From Hydractinia symbiolongicarpus (Eukaryota; Cnidaria; Hydrozoa; Anthoathecata; Hydractiniidae), in assembly GCF_029227915.1 (NCBI RefSeq), contig NC_079877.1, forward strand, positions 31,523,851 to 31,587,850: a DNA stretch of 64,000 nucleotides, given 5' to 3'. Positions 35,307 through 48,300 of the stretch are shown piece by piece. The position numbers were made by a program, and so were the translations under genes. The notes beneath the pieces were generated by a model that made no database searches, was not told the origin of the DNA, and saw only the letters and a program-made list of their open reading frames with translations. The stretch's first letter is position 1. Each line of letters opens with the position of its first letter.

Positions 35307-37914
35307 AAGCAATACAACTTAGTAATATCGGAAGAAAATAACTAAATACATGTTTGTACGAATATGTGACGCAACCGTTGTAACTCAAACGAATTGACAC
35401 CGTTAGAAAGTCAATGAAATCTAGTTTTTGAAACTGTCTCTATTTCTTCAGCGCGAACGAACGACTAGGATTCGTCCCACAGTAAAAAATGACTTATTTA
35501 TCTTAATTTTTTAATAAAGCGCTACCAGAGCGCCCAGTGTAATCGCTGAGTTCCAGCAATCATGTCAAATTAAGAAGAATGTTATTCCATGGAGACCAAT
35601 TGCCTCATTTATCACATTAATAAGGTCACATTCCAGAATCAGTTCAATTAATTCCCACAGCCAATCGTTTCACTGTTAAAAGCAATACAACTTAGTAATA
35701 TCGGAAGAAAATATCTAAACACATGTTTGTACGAATATGTGATGCAACCGTTGCAACTCAAACGGATTGACACCGTTAGAAAGTCAATAAAATGTAGTTT
35801 TTGAAACTGTGTCTATTTCTTCAGCGCGCGATAACGGCTAGGATTGGCATCACTGCAAAAAATAACTTATTTATCTTAATTTTTAAATAAAGCGCTACCA
35901 CAGCGCCCAGTGTAATCGCTGAGTTCCAGCAATTATGTCAAAGTAAGAAGAATGTTATTTCCTGTAGTCAAACTGGCTCATTTATCACATTTATAAGGTC
36001 ACAGCCCAAAGTTAGTTCAATTAAGTTGCACAGTCAATCGCTTCACTGTTAAAAGCGATACAACTTAGTAATATCGGAAACAATCACTAAATACATGTTG
36101 GTACGAATATGTGACGCAACCGTTATAAATCAAACGGATTGACACAGTTAGAAAATTAATGAAATGTAGTTTTTGAAACTGACTCTATTTCTTCAGCGCG
36201 AACTACCGGCTAGGATTGGTCCGACAGTTAAAAATGACTTATTGATCTTAATTTTTTAATAAAGCGCTACCACAGCGCCCAGTGTAATCGCTGAGTTCCA
36301 GCAATCATGTCAAATTAAGAAGAATTTCATTTCTTGTAGTCAAACTGGCTCATTTATCACATTTATAAGGTCAAAGTCCAAAATGAGTTCAATTAAGTCC
36401 CATAGTCAAGCGTTTTACTGTTAAAAGCGATGCAACCTAGTAATATCCGAATACTATCGCTAAATACATGTTGGTATAAATATGTGACGCAACCGTTGTA
36501 ACTCAAACAGATTTATACCGCTATAAAGTCATTGAAATGTAGTTTTTGAAACTGTCTCTATTTCTTCAGCGCGAACTAACGGCTAGGATTGGTCTCACAG
36601 TAAAAAATGACTTATTTACTTAAATTTTTAAATGAAGCGCTACCACAGCGCGCAGTGTAATCGCTGAGTTCTGGCAATCATGTCAAATTAAGAAGAATGT
36701 TATTCCTTGGAGACCAATTGGCTCATTTATCACATTAATAAGGTCACAGTCCAGAATCAGTTCAATTAATTCCCACAGTCAATCGTTTCACTGTTAAAAG
36801 CAATACAACTTAGTAATATCGGAAGAAAATAACTAAATACATGTTGGTACGAATATGTGACGCAACCGTTGTAACTCAAACGGATTGACACCGTTAGAAA
36901 GTCAATGAAATCTAGTTTTTGAAACTGTCTCTATTTCTTCAGCGCGAACTAACGACTAGGATTGGTCCCACAGGAAAAAATGACTTATTTATCTTAATTT
37001 TTTAACAAAGCGCTACCACATAGCCTAATGCAATCACTGAATTCCAGCAATCATGTCAAATTAAGAAGAATGTTATTCCTTGAAGACCAATTGGCTCACT
37101 TATCACATTTATAAGGTCACAGTCCAGAATCAGTTTAATTAATTCCCACAGTCAATCGTTTCACTGTTAAAAGCAATACAACCTAGTAATATCCGAATAC
37201 TATCGCTAAATACATGTTGGTACGAATATGTGACGCAACCGTTGCAACTCAAACGGATTGACACCGTTAGAAAGTCGATGAAATGTAGTTTTTGAAACTG
37301 TCTCTATTTCTGCAGCGCGCGATAACGGCTAGGATTTGTATCAGTGCAAAAATTAACTTATTTATCTTCTTTTTTTAATAAAACGCTACCACAGCGCCCA
37401 GTTAAATCACTGAGTTCCAGCAATCATGTCAAATTAAGAAGAATGTTAGTTCTTGTATTCAAACTGGCTCATTTATCACATTTATGAGGTCACAGCCCAA
37501 AGTTAGTTCAATTAAGTTGTACAGTCAATCGCTTCACTGTTAAAAGCGATACAACTTAGTAATATCGGAAAAATCACTAAATACATGTTGGTACGAATAT
37601 GTGACGCAACCGTTGTAACTCAAACGGATTGACACCGTTAGTAAGTCAATGAAATGTAGTTTTTGAAACTGTCTCCATTTCATCAGCGCGAACTAACAGC
37701 TAGGATTGGTTCCACAGTAAAAAATTACTTATTTATCTACATTTTTAAATAGAGCGCTACCACTGGGCCTAGTGTACGCGCTGAATTCCAGCAATCATGT
37801 CAAATTATGAAGAATGTTATTTCTTGTAGTCGAACTGGCTCATTTATCACATTTATAAGGTCACAGTCCACAATCAGTTCAATTAAGTCCCACAATCAAT
37901 CGTTTCACTGTTAA

Positions 37915-38281
37915 AAGCGATACAACTTAGTAATATCGGAAAAATCACTAAATACATGTTGGTACGAATATGTGACGCAACCGTTGTAACTCAAACGGAT
38001 TGACACCGTTAGTAAGTCAATGAAATGTAGTTTTTGAAACTGTCTCCATTTCTTCAGCGCGAACTAACAGCTAGGATTGGTTCCACAGTAAAAAATGACT
38101 TATTTATATACATTTTTAAATAGAGCGCTACCACTGGGCCTAGTGTACGCGCTGAATTCCAGCAATCATGTCAAATCATGAAGAATGTTATTTCTTGTAG
38201 TCGAACTGGCTCATTTATCACATTTATAAGGTCACAGTCCAGAATCAGTTCAATTCCCACAGTCAATCGTTTCACTGTTAA
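37915..38281. repeat. Short satellite monomer, 367 bp
   Basis: This second type f copy lacks four bases in caattcccacag (normally caattaagtcccacag) near 38,255, in addition to the two-base shortening (cggaaaaatcac) typical of type f monomers. It also has aaatcatgaag for aaattatgaag. Confidence 0.8.
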
Positions 38282-39400
38282 AAGCAATACAACTTAGTAA
38301 TATCGGAAGAAAATCACTAAATACATGTTGGTACGAATATGTGACGCAACCGTTGTAACTCAAACGCATTGACACCAGTAGAAAGTCAATGAAATGTAGT
38401 TTTTGAAACTGTCGCTCTTTCTTCAGCGCGCGGAAACGGCTAGGATTGATCCCACAGTAAAAAATGACTTATTTATCTTAATTTTTTAATAAAGCGCTAC
38501 CACAGCGCCCAGTGTAATCGCTGAGTTCCAGCAATCATGTCATATTAAGAAGAATGTTGGTTCTTGGAGTCCAATTGGGTCATTTATCACATTTACAAGG
38601 TCACAGTCCAGAATCAGTTCAATTAAATCCCACAGTCAATCGTTTCACTGTTAAAAGCGATACAACTTAGTAATATCGGAAGAAAATCACTAAATACATG
38701 TTCGTACGAATATGTGACGCTACCGTTGTAACTCAAACGGATTGACACCGTTAGTAAGTCAATGAAATGTAGTTTTTGAAACTGTCTCTATTTCTTCAGC
38801 GCGAACTAACAGCTAGGATTGGTCCCACAGTAAAAAATGACTTATTTATCTACATTTTTATATAGAGCGCTACCACAGGGCCTAGTGTAATCGCTGAATT
38901 CCAGCTGTCATGTCGAATTAAGAAGAATGTTTTTCCTTGGAGTCCAATTGGCTTACTTATCACATTTATAAGGTCACAGTCCAGAATCAGTTCAATTAAG
39001 TCCCACAGTCACTCGTTTCACTGTTAAATCGATACAACTTAGTAATATCGGAAGAAAATCACTAAATACTTGTTCGTACGAATATGTGACGCAACCGTTG
39101 TAACTCAAATGGATTGACACCGTTAGTAAGTCAATGAAATGTAGTTTTTGAAACTGTTTCTATTTCCTCAGCGCGAGCTAACGGCTAGGATTGGTCCCAC
39201 AGTAAAAAAATGACTTATTAATATTACTTTTTTAATGATGTGCTACCACAGCGCCCAGTGTAATCGCTGAGTTCCAGCAATCATGTCAAATTAAGAAGAA
39301 TGTTATTTCTTGTAGTTAAACTGGTTCATTTATCACATTTATCAGGTCAAAGTCCAAAATCAGTTCAATTAAGTCCCATAGTCAAGCGTTTCACTGTTAA

Positions 39401-39757
39401 AAGCGATGCAACCTAGTAATATCCGAACACTATCGCTAAATACATGTTGGTATGAATATGTGACGCAACCCTTGTAACTCAAACAGTTTTATATCGCAAG
39501 AAAGTCAATGAAATGTAGTCATTGAAGCTGTTCCTATTTATTCAGCGCGTGCTAACGGCCTTGATTGGTCCCACAGCAAAAAAAGACTTATTTATCTAAA
39601 GTTTTAAATAAAGTGCTACCACAGAGCCTAGTGTACAATCATGTCGAATTAAGAAGAATGCTATTCCTTGGAGTCCAATTTGCTCATTTTCACATTTATA
39701 AGGTCACAGTCTAGAATCAGTTCAATTAAATCCCGCAGTCAATCGTTTCACTGTTAA
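39401..39757. repeat. Short satellite monomer, 357 bp (15-bp plus 1-bp deletion)
   Basis: gtgtac at 39,631-39,636 joins directly to aatcatg; full-length relatives at 48,318, 53,164 and 54,654 have gtgtactcgctgaattccag before the next word. One further base is missing in gctcattttcac. Other marks: ccgaacactatcgc, cagttttatatcgc, gtcattgaagctg, ttattcagcgcgtg. The copy at 44,231 has the same deletion. Confidence 0.85.
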
Positions 39758-40130
39758 AAGCGATACAACTTAGTAATATCGGAAAAAAATCACTAAATAC
39801 ATGTTGGTACGAATATGTGACGCAACCGTTGTAACTCAAACGGATTGACACCGTTAGAAAATCAGTGAAATGTAGTTTTTGAAACTGTCTCTATTTCTTC
39901 AACGCTAACTAACGGCTAGGATTGGTCCCACAGTAAAAAATGACTTATTTTTCTTCATTTTTTAATAAAGAGATACCACAGCGCCCAGTTTAATCGCTGA
40001 GTTCCAGCAATCATGTCAAATTAAGTAGAATGTTGGTTCTTGGAGTCTAATTGGCTCATTTATCACATTTATAAGGTCACAGTGCAGAATTAGTCCAATT
40101 AAGTCCCACAGTCAATCGTTTCACTGTTAA

Positions 40131-43100
40131 AAGCGATACAACTTAGTAAAATCGGAAGAAAATATCTAAACACATGTTTGTACGAATATGTGATGCAACC
40201 GTTGCAACTCAAACGGATTGACACCGTTAGAAAGTCAATAAAATGTAGTTTTTGAAACTGTGTCTATTTCTTCAGCGCGCGATAACGGCTAGGATTGGCA
40301 TCACTGCAAAAAATAACTTATTTATCTTAATTTTTAAATAAAGCGCTACCACAGCGCCCAGTGTAATCGCTGAGTTCCAGCAATTATGTCAAAGTAAGAA
40401 GAATGTTATTTCCTGTAGTCAAACTGGCTCATTTATCACATTTTTAAGGTCACAGCTCAAAGTTAGTTCAATTAAGTTGCACAGTCAATCGCTTCACTGT
40501 TAAAAGCGATACAACTTAGTAATATCGGAAAAAATCACTAAATACATGTTGGTACGAATATGTGACGCAACCGTTATAAATCAAACGGATTGACACAGTT
40601 AGAAAATTAATGAAATGTAGTTTTTGAAACTGACTCTATTTCTTCAGCGCGAACTAACGGCTAGGATTGGTCTCACAGTAAAAAATGACTTATTTATCCT
40701 AATTTTTTAACAAAGCGCTACCACAGGGCCTAGTGTACTCGCTGATTTCCACCAATCATGTCAAATTAAGAAGAATGTTATTCCTTGGAGACCAATTGCC
40801 TCATTTATCACATTAATAAGGTCACATTCCAGAATCAGTTCAATTAATTCCCACAGCCAATCTTTTCACTGTTAAAAGCAATACAACTTAGTAATATCGG
40901 AAGAAAATATCTAAATACATGTTGGTACGGATATGTGACGCAACCGTTGTAACTCAAACGGATTGACACCGTTAGAAAGTTAATAAAATGTAGTTTTTGA
41001 AACTGTGTCTATTTCTTCAGCGCTAACTAACGGCTAGGATTGGTCCCACAGGAAAAAATGACTTATTTATCTTAATTTTTTAACAAAGCGCTACCACATA
41101 GCCTAATGCAATCGCTGAATTCCAGCAATCATGTCAAATTAAGAAGAATGTTATTCCTTGAAGACCAATTGGCTCACTTATCACATTTATAAGGTCACAG
41201 TCCAGAATCAGTTTAATTAATTCCCACAGTCAATCGTTTCACTGTTAAAAGCAATACAACCTAGTAATATCCGAATACTATCGCTAAATACATGTTGGTA
41301 CGAATATGTGACGCAACCGTTGCAACTCAAACGGATTGACACCGTTAGAAAGTCGATGAAATGTAGTTTTTGAAACTGTCTCTATTTCTGCAGCGCGCGA
41401 TAACGGCTAGGATTTGTATCAGTGCAAAAATTAACTTATTTATTTTCATTTTTTAATAAAACGCTACCACAGCGCCCAGTTAAATCACTGAGTTCCAGCA
41501 ATCATGTCAAATTAAGAAGAATGTTAGTTCTTGTATTCAAACTGGCTCATTTATCACATTTATGAGGTCACAGCCCAAAGTTAGTTCAATTAAGTTGCAC
41601 AGTCAATCGCTTCACTGTTAAAAGCGATACAACTTAGTAATATCGGAAAAATCACTAAATACATGTTGGTACGAATATGTGACGCAACCGTTGTAACTCA
41701 AACGGATTGACACCGTTAGTAAGTCAATGAAATGTAGTTTTTGAAACTGTCTCCATTTCTTCAGCGCGAACTAACAGCTAGGATTGGTTCCACAGTAAAA
41801 AATTACTTATTTATCTACATTTTTAAATAGAGCGCTACCACTGGGCCTAGTGTACGCGCTGAATTCCAGAAATCATGTCAAATTATGAAGAATGTTATTT
41901 CTTGTAGTCAAACTGGCTCATTTATCACATTTATAAGGTCAAAGTCCAAAATCAGTTCAATTAAGTCCCATAGTCAAGCGTTTTACTGTTAAAAGCGATG
42001 CAACCTAGTAATATCCTAATACTATCGCTAAATACATTTTGGTATGAATATGTGACGCAACCGTTGTAACTCAAACAGATTTAAACCGCTAGAAAGTCAA
42101 TGAAATGTAGTTTTCGAAACTGTCTCTATTTCTTCAGCGCGAACTAACGGCTAGGATTGGTCCCACAATAAAAAATGAATTATTTATCTTAATTTTTTAA
42201 TAAAGCGCCACCACAGCGCTCAGTGTAATCGCTGAGTTCCAGCAATCATGTCAAATTAAGAAGAATGTTATTCCTTGGAGAACAATTGGCTCATTTTTCA
42301 CATTTATAAGGTCACAGTCCAGAATCAGTTCAATTAACTCCCTCAGTCAATCGTTTTACTGTTAAAAGCAATACAACTTAGTAATATCGGAAGAAAATCA
42401 CTAAATACATGTTGGTACGAATATGTGACGCAACCGTTGTAACTCAAACGAATTGACACCGTTAGAGAGTCAATGAAATGTAGTTTTTGAAACTGTCTCT
42501 ATTTCTTCAGTGCGAACTAACGGCTAGGATTGGTCCCACAGTAAAAAATGACTTATTTACTTAAATTTTTAAATGAAGCGCTACCACAGCGCGCAGTGTA
42601 ATCGCTGAGTTCTGGCAATCATGTCAAATTAAGAAGAATGTTATTCCTTGGAGACCAATTGGCTCATTTATCACATTAATAAGGTCACAGTCCAGAATCA
42701 GTTCAATTAATTCCCACAGTCAATCGTTTCACTGTTAAAAGAAATACAACTTAGTAATATCGGAAGAAAATAACTAAATACATGTTGGTACGAATATGTG
42801 ACGCAACCGTTGTAACTCAAACGGATTGACACCGTTAGAAAGTCAGTGAAATCTAGTTTTTGAAACTGTCTCTATTTCTTCAGCGCGAACGAACGACTAG
42901 GATTCGTCCCACAGTAAAAAATGACTTATTTATCTTAATTTTTTAATAAAGCGCTACCAGAGCGCCCAGTGTAATCGCTGAGTTCCAGCAATCATGTCAA
43001 ATTAAGAAGAAAGTTATTCCATGGAGACCAATTGCCTCATTTATCACATTAATAAGGTCACATTCCAGAATCAGTTCAATTAATTCCCACAGCCAATCGT

Positions 43101-45333
43101 TTCACTGTTAAAAGCAATACAACTTAGTAATATCGGAAGAAAATATCTAAACACATGTTTGTACGAATATGTGATGCAACCGTTGCAACTCAAACGGATT
43201 GACACCGTTAGAAAGTCAATAAAATGTAGTTTTTGAAACTGTGTCTATTTCTTCAGCGCGCGATAACGGCTAGGATTGGCATCACTGCAAAAAATAACTT
43301 ATTTATCTTAATTTTTAAATAAAGCGCTACCACAGCGCCCAGTGTAATCGCTGAGTTCCAGCAATTATGTCAAAGTAAGAAGAATGTTATTTCCTGTAGT
43401 CAAACTGGCTCATTTATCACATTTATAAGGTCACAGCCCAAAGTTAGTTCAATTAAGTTGCACAGTCAATCGCTTCACTGTTAAAAGCGATACAACTTAG
43501 TAATATCGGAAACAATCACTAAATACATGTTGGTACGAATATGTGACGCAACCGTTATAAATCAAACGGATTGACACAGTTAGAAAATTAATGAAATGTA
43601 GTTTTTGAAACTGACTCTATTTCTTCAGCGCGAACTACCGGCTAGGATTGGTCCGACAGTTAAAAATGACTTATTGATCTTAATTTTTTAATAAAGCGCT
43701 ACCACAGCGCCCAGTGTAATCGCTGAGTTCCAGCAATCATGTCAAATTAAGAAGAATTTCATTTCTTGTAGTCAAACTGGCTCATTTATCACATTTATAA
43801 GGTCAAAGTCCAAAATGAGTTCAATTAAGTCCCATAGTCAAGCGTTTCACTGTTAAAATCGATACAACTTAGTAATATCCGAATACTATCGCTAAATACA
43901 TGTTGGTATAAATATGTGACGCAACCTTTGTAACTCAAATGGATTGACACCGTTAGTAAGTCAATGAAATGTAGTTTTTGAAACTGTTTCTATTTCCTCA
44001 GCGCGAGCTAACGGCTAGGATTGGTCCCACAGTAAAAAAATGACTTATTAATATTACTTTTTTAATGATGTGCTACCACAGCGCCCAGTGTAATCGCTGA
44101 GTTCCAGCAATCATGTCAAATTAAGAAGAATGTTATTTCTTGTAGTCAAACTGGTTCATTTATCACATTTATCAGGTCAAAGTCCAAAATCAGTTCAATT
44201 AAGTCCCATAGTCAAGCGTTTCACTGTTAAAAGCGATGCAACCTAGTAATATCCGAACACTATCGCTAAATACATGTTGGTATGAATATGAGACGCAACC
44301 CTTGTAACTCAAACAGTTTTATATCGCTAGAAAGTCAATGAAATGTAGTCATTGAAGCTGTTCCTATTTATTCAGCGCGTGCTAACGGCCTGGATTGGTC
44401 CCACAGCAAAAAAAGACTTATTTATCTAAAGTTTTAAATAAAGTGCTACCACAGAGCCTAGTGTACAATCATGTCGAATTAAGAAGAATGCTATTCCTTG
44501 GAGTCCAATTTGCTCATTTTCACATTTATAAGGTCACAGTCTAGAATCAGTTCAATTAAATCCCGCAGTCAATCGTTTCACTGTTAAAAGCGATACAACT
44601 TAGTAATATCGGAAAAAAATCACTAAATACATGTTGGTACGAATATGTGACGCAACCGTTGTAACTCAAACGGATTGACACCGTTAGAAAATCAGTGAAA
44701 TGTAGTTTTTGAAACTGTCTCTATTTCTTCAACGCTAACTAACGGCTAGGATTGGTCCCACAGTAAAAAATGACTTATTTATCTTCATTTTTTAATAAAG
44801 AGATACCACAGCGCCCAGTTTAATCGCTGAGTTCCAGCAATCATGTCAAATTAAGTAGAATGTTGGTTCTTGGAGTCTAATTGGCTCATTTATCACATTT
44901 ATAAGGTCACAGTCCAAAATCAGTCCAATTAAGTCCCACAGTCAATCGTTTCACTGTTAAAAGCGATACAACTTAGTAAAATCGGAAGAAAATCACTAAA
45001 TACATATTCGTACGAATATGTGACGCAACCGTTGTAACTCAAACGGATTGACACCGTTAGTAAGTCAATGAAATGTAGTTTTTAAAACTGTCTCTATTTC
45101 TTCAGCCCGAACTAACAGCTAGGATTGGTCCCACAGTAAAAAATGACTTATTTATCTACATTTTTAAATAGAGCGCTACCACTGGGCCTAGTGTACGCAT
45201 TGAATTCCAGCAATCATGTCAAATTCTGAAGAATGTTATTTCTTGTAGTCGAACTGGCTCATTTATCACATTTATAAGGTCACAGTCCACAATCAGTTCA
45301 ATTAAGTCCCACAGTCAAACGTTTCACTGCTAA
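40131..45333. repeat. Long HOR, fourth and fifth copies
   Basis: Monomer starts are 40131 (a), 40504 (b/c hybrid), 40876 (d), 41249 (e), 41622 (f), 41993 (g), 42366 (h), 42739, 43112 (a), 43485 (b), 43857 (hybrid), 44231, 44588 and 44961. The run 40131-42259 matches 33,072-35,200, including the b/c hybrid, at a distance of 7,059 bp (19 monomers). The type a copies 40131 and 43112 are 2,981 bp apart, the same spacing as between 30,091 and 33,072. Monomer 43857 joins type c on the left (ggtataaatatg) to the 39,027 type on the right (caaatggattg, tcctcagcgcgagc). From there to about 44,960 the order repeats 39,027-40,130 at a distance of 4,830 bp (13 monomers). Confidence 0.87.
44231..44587. repeat. 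Short satellite monomer, 357 bp
   Basis: It carries the same gtgtac/aatcatg junction (44,461-44,473) and the same gctcattttcac shortening as the monomer at 39,401, and lies 4,830 bp from it. The few differences include gagacgcaacc for gtgacgcaacc and cggcctgg for cggccttg. Confidence 0.85.
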
Positions 45334-48300
45334 AAGCGATTCAACCTAGTAATATCCGAATACTATCGCCAAATTCATGTGGGGACGTATATGTGACGCA
45401 ATCGTTTGAACTCAAACGGATTGATACCGTTAGAAAGTCAATGAAATGTAGTTTTTGAAACTGTCGCTATTTCTTCAGCGCGCGAAAACGGCAAAGATTG
45501 TTCCCACAGTAAAAAATGACTTTTATACTTAAATTTTTAAATGAAGCGCTACCAAAGCGCGCAGTGTAATCGTTGAGTTCCGGCAATTATGTCAAATTAA
45601 GAAGAATGTTATTTCTTGGAGTCCAGTAGGCTCACTTATCACATTTATAAGGTCACAGCCCAAAGTTAGTTCAATTAAGTTGCACAGTCAATCGCTTCAC
45701 TGTTAAAAGCGATACAACTTAGTAATATCGGAAACAATCACTAAATACATGTTGGTACGAATATGTGACGCAACCGTTGTAACTCAAACAGATTTATACC
45801 GCTAGAAAGTCATTGAAATGTAGTTTTTGAAACTGTCTCTATTTCTTCAGCGCGAACTAACGGCTAGGATTGGTCTCACAGTAAAAAATGATTTATTTAT
45901 TTTAATTTTTTAACAAAGCGCTACCACAGGGCCTAGTGTACTCGCTGATTTCCAGCAATCATGTCAAATTAAGAAGAATGTTATTCCTTGGAGACCAATT
46001 GCCTCATTTATCACATTAATAAGGTCACATTCCAGAATCAGTTCAATTAATTCCCACAGCCAATCTTTTTACTGTTAAAAGCAATACAACATAGTAATAT
46101 CGGAAGAAAATATCTAAATACATGTTGGTTCGAATATGTGACGCAACCGTTGTAACTCAAACGGATTGACACCGTTAGAAAGTTAATAAAATGTAGTTTT
46201 TGAAACTGTGTCTATTTCTTCAGCGCGAACTACCGGCTAGGATTGGTCCGACAGTTAAAAATAACTTATTTACCTTAATTTTTTAACAAAGCGCTACCAC
46301 ATAGCCTAATGCAATCGCTGAATTCCAGCAATCATGTCAAATTAAGAAGAATGTTATTCCTTGAAGACCAATTGGCTCATTTATCACATTTATAAGGTCA
46401 CAGTCCAGAATCAGTTAAATTAATTCCCATAGTCAATCGTTTCACTGTTAAAAGCAATACAACCTAGTAATATCCGAATACTATCGCTAAATACATGTTG
46501 GTACGAATATGTAACGCAACCGTTGCAACTCAAAAGGATTGACACCGTTAGAAAGTCGATGAAATGTAGTTTTTGAAACTGTCTCTATTTCTTCAGCGCG
46601 CGATAACGGCTAGGATTTGTATCACTGCAAAAAATAACTTATTTGTCTTCATTTTTTAATAAAACGCTACCACAGCGCCCAGTTAAATCACTGAGTTCTA
46701 GCAATCATGTCAAATTAAGAAGAATGTTAGTTCTTGTATTCAAACTGGCTCATTTATCACATTTATGAGGTCAAAGTCCAAAATCAGTTCAATTAAGTCC
46801 CATAGTCAATCGTTTCACTCTTAAAAGCGATATAACTTAGTAATATCGGAAGAAAATCACTAAATACATGTTTGTACGAATATGTGACGCTACCGTTGTA
46901 ACTCAAACGGATTGACACTGTTAGTAAGTCAATGAAATGTAGTTTTTGAAACTGTCTCTATTTCTTCAGCGCGAACTAACATCTAGGATTGGTTCCACAG
47001 TAAAAAATGATTTATTTATCTACATTTTTAAATAGAGCGCTACCACTGGGCCTAGTGTACGCGCTGAATTCCAGCAATCATGTCAAATTATGAAGAATGT
47101 TATTTCTTGTAGTCGAACTGGCTCATTTATCACATTTATAAGGTCACAGTCCACAATCAGTTCAATTAAGTCCCACAATCAATCGTTTCACTGTTAAAAG
47201 CGATACAACTTAGTAATATCGGAAAAAAATCACTTAATACATGTTGGTACGAATATATGACGCAACCGTTGTAACTCAAACGGATTGACACCGTTAGAAA
47301 ATCAATGAAATGTAGTTTTCGAAACTGTCTCTATTTCTTCAACGCAAACTAACGGCTAGGATTGATCCCACAGTAAAAAATGACTTATTTATCTTCATTT
47401 TTTAATAAAGCGATACCACAGCACCCAGTTTAATCGCTGAGTTCCAGCAATCATGTCAAATTAAGAAGAATGTTGGTTCTTGGAGTCCAATTGGGTCATT
47501 TATCACATATATAAGGTCACAGTCCAGAATCAGTTCAATTAAGTCCCACAGTCAATCGTTTCACTGTTAAAAGCGATACAACTTAGTAATATCGGAAGAA
47601 AATCACTAAATATATGTTCGTACGAATATGTGACGCTACCGTTGCAACTCAAACGGATTGACACCGTTAGTAAGTCAATGAAATGTAGTTTTTGAAACTG
47701 TCTCTATTTCTTCAGCGCGAACTAACAGCTAGGATTGGTCCCACAGTAAAAAATGACTTATTTATCTACATTTTTATATAGAGCGCTACCACAGGGCCTA
47801 GTGTATTCGCTGAATTCCAGCTATCATGTCGAATTAAGAAGAATGTTTTTCCTTGGAGTTTCAATTGGCTCACTTATCACATTTATAAGGTCACAGTCCA
47901 GAATCAGTTCAATTAAGTCCCACAGTCAATCGTTTCACTGTTAAATCGATACAACTTAGTAATATCGGAAGAAAATCACTAAATACATGTTCGTGTGAAT
48001 ATGTGACGCAACCGTTGTAACTCAAATGGATTGACACCGTTAGTAAGTCAATGAAATGTAGTTTTTGAAACTGTCTCTATTTCCTCAGCGCGAGCTAACG
48101 GCTAGGATTGGTCCCACAGTAAAAAAATCACTTATTAATATTACTTTTTTAATGAAGTGCTACCACAGCGCCCAGTGTAATCGCTGAGTTCCAGCAATCA
48201 TGTCAAATTAAGAAGAATGTTATTTCTTGTAGTCAAACTGGTTCATTTATCACATTTATCAGGTCAAAGTCCAAAATCAGTTCAATTAAGTCCCATAGTC

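Larger units (their letters stand above)
35307..40130. repeat. Long HOR, third copy with rearranged right end
   Basis: Monomer starts are 35307, 35680 (a), 36053 (b), 36425 (c, with a different right half: ttacttaaatttttaaatgaag), 36798 (left as in 42739, right as in type d), 37171 (e), 37544 (f), 37915 (f again), 38282, 38655, 39027, 39401 and 39758. Type f is duplicated in place. The single monomer 36798 shows aaatctag on the left and cacatagcctaatgc on the right, so it is another hybrid. The tail from 37,171 to about 39,750 has an older, diverged match about 8.9 kb downstream at 46,452-48,689. Confidence 0.82.

Noticed and set aside
47753-47944. A 63-codon open frame on the + strand
   Set aside because: It runs through an ordinary satellite monomer in phase with the repeat. 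It is open only because this variant has tctacatttttatatag where most monomers have a stop in tcttaa. No codon bias, domain or gene context supports a protein.
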